A stretch of 64,000 nucleotides of DNA from Panicum virgatum (Eukaryota > Streptophyta > Magnoliopsida > Poales > Poaceae), in assembly GCF_016808335.1 (NCBI RefSeq), contig NC_053138.1:57318951-57382950 (forward strand), given 5' to 3'. Positions 59,564 to 64,000 of the stretch are shown one piece after another. The notes under the pieces were generated by a model. It ran no database searches. It was given only the letters and a program-made list of their open reading frames with translations, and had not been told where the DNA came from. A program made the translations under genes and the position numbers. Position 1 is the first letter of the stretch. Each line of letters starts with the position of its first letter.

Positions 59564-62500
59564 CAAGAAATTTGGACGGCCATATTGTGAGAAGTGCAAA
59601 AAGTTGGGCCATAATGAGAAGAATTGCACCAACAACAAAGCCGTATCCTTTGATTCTAGCTATGTTCTAATGAAAGATTCTAAGGGTTGTGTTAGTGCTA
59701 AATATGTTGGGTTGCCTATATATGGTGCTAAAAAGAATGCCATTTAGGTGCCTAAAACCTTGGTCACTAACATCCAAGGACCCAAGAAAATTTGGGTACC
59801 TAAAAGAGTTACTTCTCTTTTGTAGGTGAATTACAAGTCCGGAGAAAGACATTGGGTGCTTGATAGTGGATGCACTCAACACATGACTGGAGATCCAATG
59901 ATGTTGTCCTCTATAGATGAGAATGTGGTTGGCTATAGTGACATCATCTTTGGCGACAATAGCCGGAGCAAAGTCAAAGGAGTTGGTACAATTCCTATCT
60001 CAAGTGATCATTCTCTTTCAAAAGTATTGTTGGTTGATTCTCTCAAGTTTAATCTCTTAGCGGTCACTCAACTTTGTGATTTTGGATATAAGTGTAGTTT
60101 CACTAAAGATGATGTTGTAGTGACTAGCTTGGATGGAAAAGATCACATCTTTACGGGATTTAGACATGAGGATGTATATCTTGTGGATTTTGCTACTAAA
60201 GAGGCAAACTGGTCTACTTGCTTGTTCACTCAATCATCTTTGGGTTGGTTATGGCATAGAAGACTTGGTCATGTTGGCATGAAACAACTCAACCGACTCA
60301 TAAAGCATGATTTAGTAGTTGGCTTGAAGAATGTGAAGTTTGAAAAAGATAAGTTATGTAGTGCATGTCAAGCCGGAAAGCAAGTTGCAAATGCTCATCC
60401 CACTAAGAGTGTCATGTCAACCGAGAGACCATTGGAATTATTGCATATGGATTTATTTGGTCCTACAACATATAGAAGTATTGGTGGGAATTGCTATTGT
60501 CTTGTGGTAGTGGATGATTACTCAAGATATACATGGGTCTTCTTTCTTCATGACAAGGCCGATACATATGATATATTCAAGAAATTCATGATAAGGGCCG
60601 AAAATGAATTTGAGCTCAAGGTGAAGAAAGTGAGGAGTGACAATGGAAGTGAGTTTAGAAACACAAGAGTTGAGGAATGGTGTGATGAGAAAGGAATCAA
60701 GCATGAATTCTCAACCAAGTACACTCCGGAATAAAATGGTCTTGTTGAGAGGAAAAATAGAACTTTAATTGATATGGCAAGATCAATGCTCTCCGAGTAC
60801 AATGTTTCGGATAGTTTTTGGGCCGAAGCAATCAACACGGCTTGCCATGCTTCTAATAGATTGTATAGCCATAGATTTCATAACAAGACCCCATATGAGT
60901 TGCTCATTGGAAGGAAGCCAAATATCTCATATTTTAGAGTGTTTGGTTGCAAATGCTATATTCACAAGAAGGGAACTCGGTTATCAAAGTTCCAAAGCAA
61001 ATATAATGAATGTTTTCTTCTTGGGTATTCATCTTGTAGCAAGGCTTATCGGGTCTACAACAAAACACTTGGCATTGTTGAAGAAGCATATGATGTTGAG
61101 TTTGATGAAACCAATGGGTCTCAAAAGGAACAAGAAAATCTTGATGATGTGAGAAGTGATGGCTTGAGAAATGCTATGAAAAATATGTCAATTGGTGATG
61201 TTAGACCAAGAGAAGAAGATGAGGATGAAGATGATCCTTCTATTTCTATTAGAGTAAATCCTTCAACCTCTATCTCAAATGATGAAGCACAACCAATTGT
61301 ACAAGATTCAAGCAATGATGATTCTCAAGTACAAGATCAAGTGGGCTCATCTAGTGTACCTTCTCCATCAACTCAAGAACCCATTGTTCCTCAAAGAATT
61401 CATCATGTTCTTGCAAAGGATCACCCGGTGGATCAAATCATGGGTGATATTAGTAAGGGTGTCCAAACTCGATCTCGCATTGCTTCATTTTGTGAACATT
61501 ATTCTTTTGTATCTTTTCTTCAACCTAACCGTGTAGATGAAGCATTGAGAGATCCGGATTGGGTGAATGCTATGCATGAAGAATTAAATAATTTCACCCG
61601 GAATCAAGTTTGTGATCTAGTTGAGAGGCCCAAGAATTATAATGTCATTGGCACTAAATGGGTTTTTAGAAACAAGCAAAATGAAGATGGAATGGTTGTG
61701 AGAAACAAGGCAAGATTGGTGGCTCAAGGCTTCACTCAAGTCGAAGGTTTGGATTTCGGTGAAACTTTTGCTCCCGTTGCTAGATTAGAAGCTATTAGAA
61801 TTTTATTAGCTTATGCTTGCTCTCACAACATAAAACTTTTTCAAATAGATGTGAAAAGTGCTTTCTTGAATGGCAAGATTAGTGAACTTGTTTTTTTAGC
61901 AACCTCCCGGTTTTGAAGATTCCAAGAAGCCAAATCATGTATACAAGCTCTCTAAAGCTCTTTATCGTCTTAAGCAAGCTCCACGAGCTTGGTATGAAAG
62001 ATTGAGGGACTTTCTTATCTCTAAGGGCTTCAAAATTGGTAAGATTGACACTACCTTGTTCACTAAAGCAATTGGTAAGGATTTATTTGTTTGTCAAATT
62101 TATGTTGATGATATTATCTTTGGTTCAACTAACCCAAGTTTTTGTGAGGAATTTGGTGAAATGATGTCTAGGGAGTTTGAGATGTCCATGATTGGTGAAT
62201 TGAGTTTCTTTCTTGGACTTCAAATGAAACAACTCAAGGAAGGCACCTTTGTGTGTCAATCAAAATATGTGAAGGATATCTTGAAGAAATTTGGTATGGA
62301 AGATGCAAAACCAATCAAGACTCCTATGGCCGCCAATGGGCATCTGGACCTAGATGAGGGAGGTAACCCGGTTGACCAAAAGATTTACCGTTCTATGATT
62401 GGTAGTTTGCTTTATTTGACCGCATCTTGGACCGACATCATGTTTAGTGTTTGCATGTGTGCACAATTTCAAGCCGCACCTAGAAAATGTCATTTGACCG

Positions 62501-63054
62501 CCATCAAAAGGATCTTGAGATACTTGAAATATACTCCTAATATTGGCTTATGGTATCCCAAGGGTGCTCATTTTGATTTGGTTGGATTCTCGGATTCGGA
62601 TTATGCGGGGTGCAAGGTTGATAGGAAAAGCACTTCCGGTGGTTGTCACTTTCTTGGAAGATCTCTTGTATCTTGGTCATCAAAGAAGCAAAATTCCGTG
62701 GCTCTTTCAACCGCCGAAGCGGAATATATTTCGGCCGGAAGTTGTTGTGCACAATTGTTATGGATGAAGCAAACTCTTCTTAACTATGGTGTTAAATTTG
62801 ATGAAGTTCTCTTGTTGTGTGATAATGAAAGTGCCGTGAAGATTGCTACTAATCTGGTTCAACATTCAAGAACCAAGCATATTGATATCCGCCATCATTT
62901 TCTTAGAGATCATGTAAACAAAGGTGATATCAAGATTGATGGAATTGGCACGGATGATCAATTAGCCGATATATTTACCAAGCCATTGGATGAATCTCGG
63001 TTTTGCAAGTTAAGAAATGAGTTAAATATCATTGGCTTCTCAAATGTGGCTTGA
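59564..63054 (+). pseudogene. copia A pol (protease, integrase, reverse transcriptase, RNase H), broken
   Basis: Right of gypsy C the frame resumes with a second zinc knuckle (CEKCKKLGHNEKNC, about 59588). Stops TAG at 59745 and 59823 precede the protease (WVLDSGCTQHM). Integrase follows: HRRLGHVG...CSACQAGK zinc region, HMDLFGP, VRSDNGSEF. A TAA at 60732 replaces a Gln codon just before NGLVERKNRT. Reverse transcriptase begins near 61540, has a frameshift at about 61890-61900, then continues from 61950, with YVDDIIFGS at 62102. RNase H includes ADxxGxxxxRKSTSGG-like DYAGCKVDRKSTSGGC and ends at 63054. It is dead in at least four places. Confidence 0.9.
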
Positions 63055-63056
63055 AA

Positions 63057-64000
63057 ACTAGCACATGTGGCATATGGTTCTTTCATGCATTCTTTGTTTC
63101 ATTTTTCTGAATTTTTGAGGCATTTTTGAGCCATTTATGAGTTTTCTTGATTTTACTCGATTTATTTTTAAATTCTTGTTGTAACTTGCTCACATGAGTC
63201 TTTGGAAGGTTTTCATGCAAGATTTGAGATTTTTATATGAGCAATGATCCCAAATTAAAGTTGGAATTGAGAAAGTTGGCAAAATTCTGGGTTTTCTGAA
63301 ATTTGGTACAGCGGACGGTCCGCGGGTAAGAGGCGGACAGTCCGCCATTTATGAGACTTGTTCATTAGAGGCTCTGCAGAGAAGTTCTCAACTGCAAAAT
63401 TACACTGCGGATGGTCCGCCAAAGGACCGCGGACAGTCCACTTATCATCGGTTCATCCGGCAAACTTCGGATACACCGGTGATTTGCTACTGAGCAAGGC
63501 GCGGACGGTCCGGCATAGGTCTGCGGACAGTCCGCCTGTGGTGGGAAGAATTTACCAGAGGCAGTTTCAGTCGGGTGTCAGTGTAAAAATTTCATAGGTG
63601 GACGGTCCACCTGGATATCGCGGACGGTCCGCCTGGACAGAATGGTGGGGTCGGCCTGACTTGGCTTATATTTGGATGTCGCTTTCTCTCCCCCCACCAA
63701 ACCGAACACACAACCCTCCATAGCTCTCTCCTTTTCTCTCTCAAGCATGTGGGGGAGACTTCAAGGTCTTTTTGGCGTGGTTCCCGGACGGTCCGAGCAC
63801 ATCCCCGGACTCTTCTCAAGATTCTACATCATGTCCTCTCGGTATTTTGACGAATCCCTAACTCTTGTTCTTGGATCTCTTCATTGGAAAGAGTTAGGGT
63901 TAGGTTCTCTGATCTATTTTTGGACCATGGATTCTTGAAAATACTTGGGGGATCTTGTTCCTAGTGATGATGAGATGCTATGGTTAAAATTCGGTTGGTG
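63057..64000 (+). other. copia A post-pol region
   Basis: T-rich spacer, then GCGGACNGTCCGC palindromes at about 63309-63640, then CT-rich sequence and a possible coding start (ATGTCCTCTCGGTATTTTG at 63831). No 3' LTR is reached: neither the LTR start (TGAAAGCATCTAGG) nor a matching polypurine tract is identifiable before the window ends. A truncated or shifted extra reading frame is possible. Confidence 0.55.

Larger units (their letters stand above)
42479..64000 (+). mobile_element. Ty1/copia retrotransposon A, Maximus/SIRE-like, nested host, right end outside window
   Basis: The 5' LTR runs 42479-43406 and 46678-47418 (about 1.67 kb, starting TGAAAGCATCTAGG and ending GATCCTACA), split by copia B. 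A primer site complementary to Met tRNA (TGGTACCAGAGC, 47421-47432) follows, then gag-pol, split by gypsy C at 49106-49110 / 59559-59563. Domain order is gag, protease, integrase, reverse transcriptase, RNase H, the Ty1/copia order. After pol comes at least 940 bp of extra 3' sequence, with no 3' LTR before the window ends. A long post-pol region is a trait of the SIRE/Maximus group. The left target duplication would be GCGGG (42474-42478), not testable here. Confidence 0.85.

Overview
This is plant nuclear DNA, almost certainly from a panicoid grass (sorghum, sugarcane, Miscanthus or maize type). The grounds are GC-rich 5' exons with GT-AG introns, Tourist and Stowaway MITEs of grass type, large Ty3 and Ty1 LTR retrotransposons nested in one another, and grass-type LINEs. 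Nothing bacterial or viral, and no CRISPR array, was seen.

Genic left part (1-37,260). Four host genes can be rebuilt exon by exon: a taxilin-family coiled-coil gene on the minus strand (1698-4557, 11 coding exons, 431 aa, plus a probable 5'-UTR exon); a cytosolic HSP70/HSC70 on the plus strand (14819-18649, 2 exons, 649 aa) with a perfect heat-shock element and TATA box; a Dof zinc-finger transcription factor on the plus strand (21807-23187, 2 exons, 337 aa); and a SPL11/PUB13-like U-box/ARM E3 ubiquitin ligase on the minus strand (33783-37218, 4 exons, 677 aa). Between them lie two solo LTRs of about 2.7 and 3.1 kb with intact 5-bp target duplications, an inverted-repeat DNA element split by one of those LTRs, a 939-bp non-LTR insertion with a 14-bp target duplication upstream of HSP70, and several MITEs.

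Repeat right part (38,180-64,000). This is a four-element nest. A degenerate L1-type LINE (minus strand) was entered by a Ty1/copia element A (plus strand, from 42479 past the window end). Inside the 5' LTR of A sits copia element B (minus strand, 43407-46672, target duplication CTAGT). Inside the gag-pol of A sits a complete but dead Ty3/gypsy element C (minus strand, 49111-59558, target duplication TTTGT, LTRs of about 2.65 kb). All coding regions of these elements carry stops or frameshifts.

The most unusual signal is a tandem module of about 96 bp made of two kinds of palindrome (GCGGACNGTCCGC in pairs, and CCAGAGAC...GTCTCTGG). It recurs in the LTR of copia A and in the LTRs of gypsy C, in the same orientation relative to transcription, although the two elements belong to different superfamilies. 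The single palindrome also recurs in the untranslated leader of C and in the 3' region of A. Copia B has its own inverted array (CACCGACG...CGTCGGTTCAACCGGTG). No new enzymatic system was found; the interest lies in these arrays and in the nested history.
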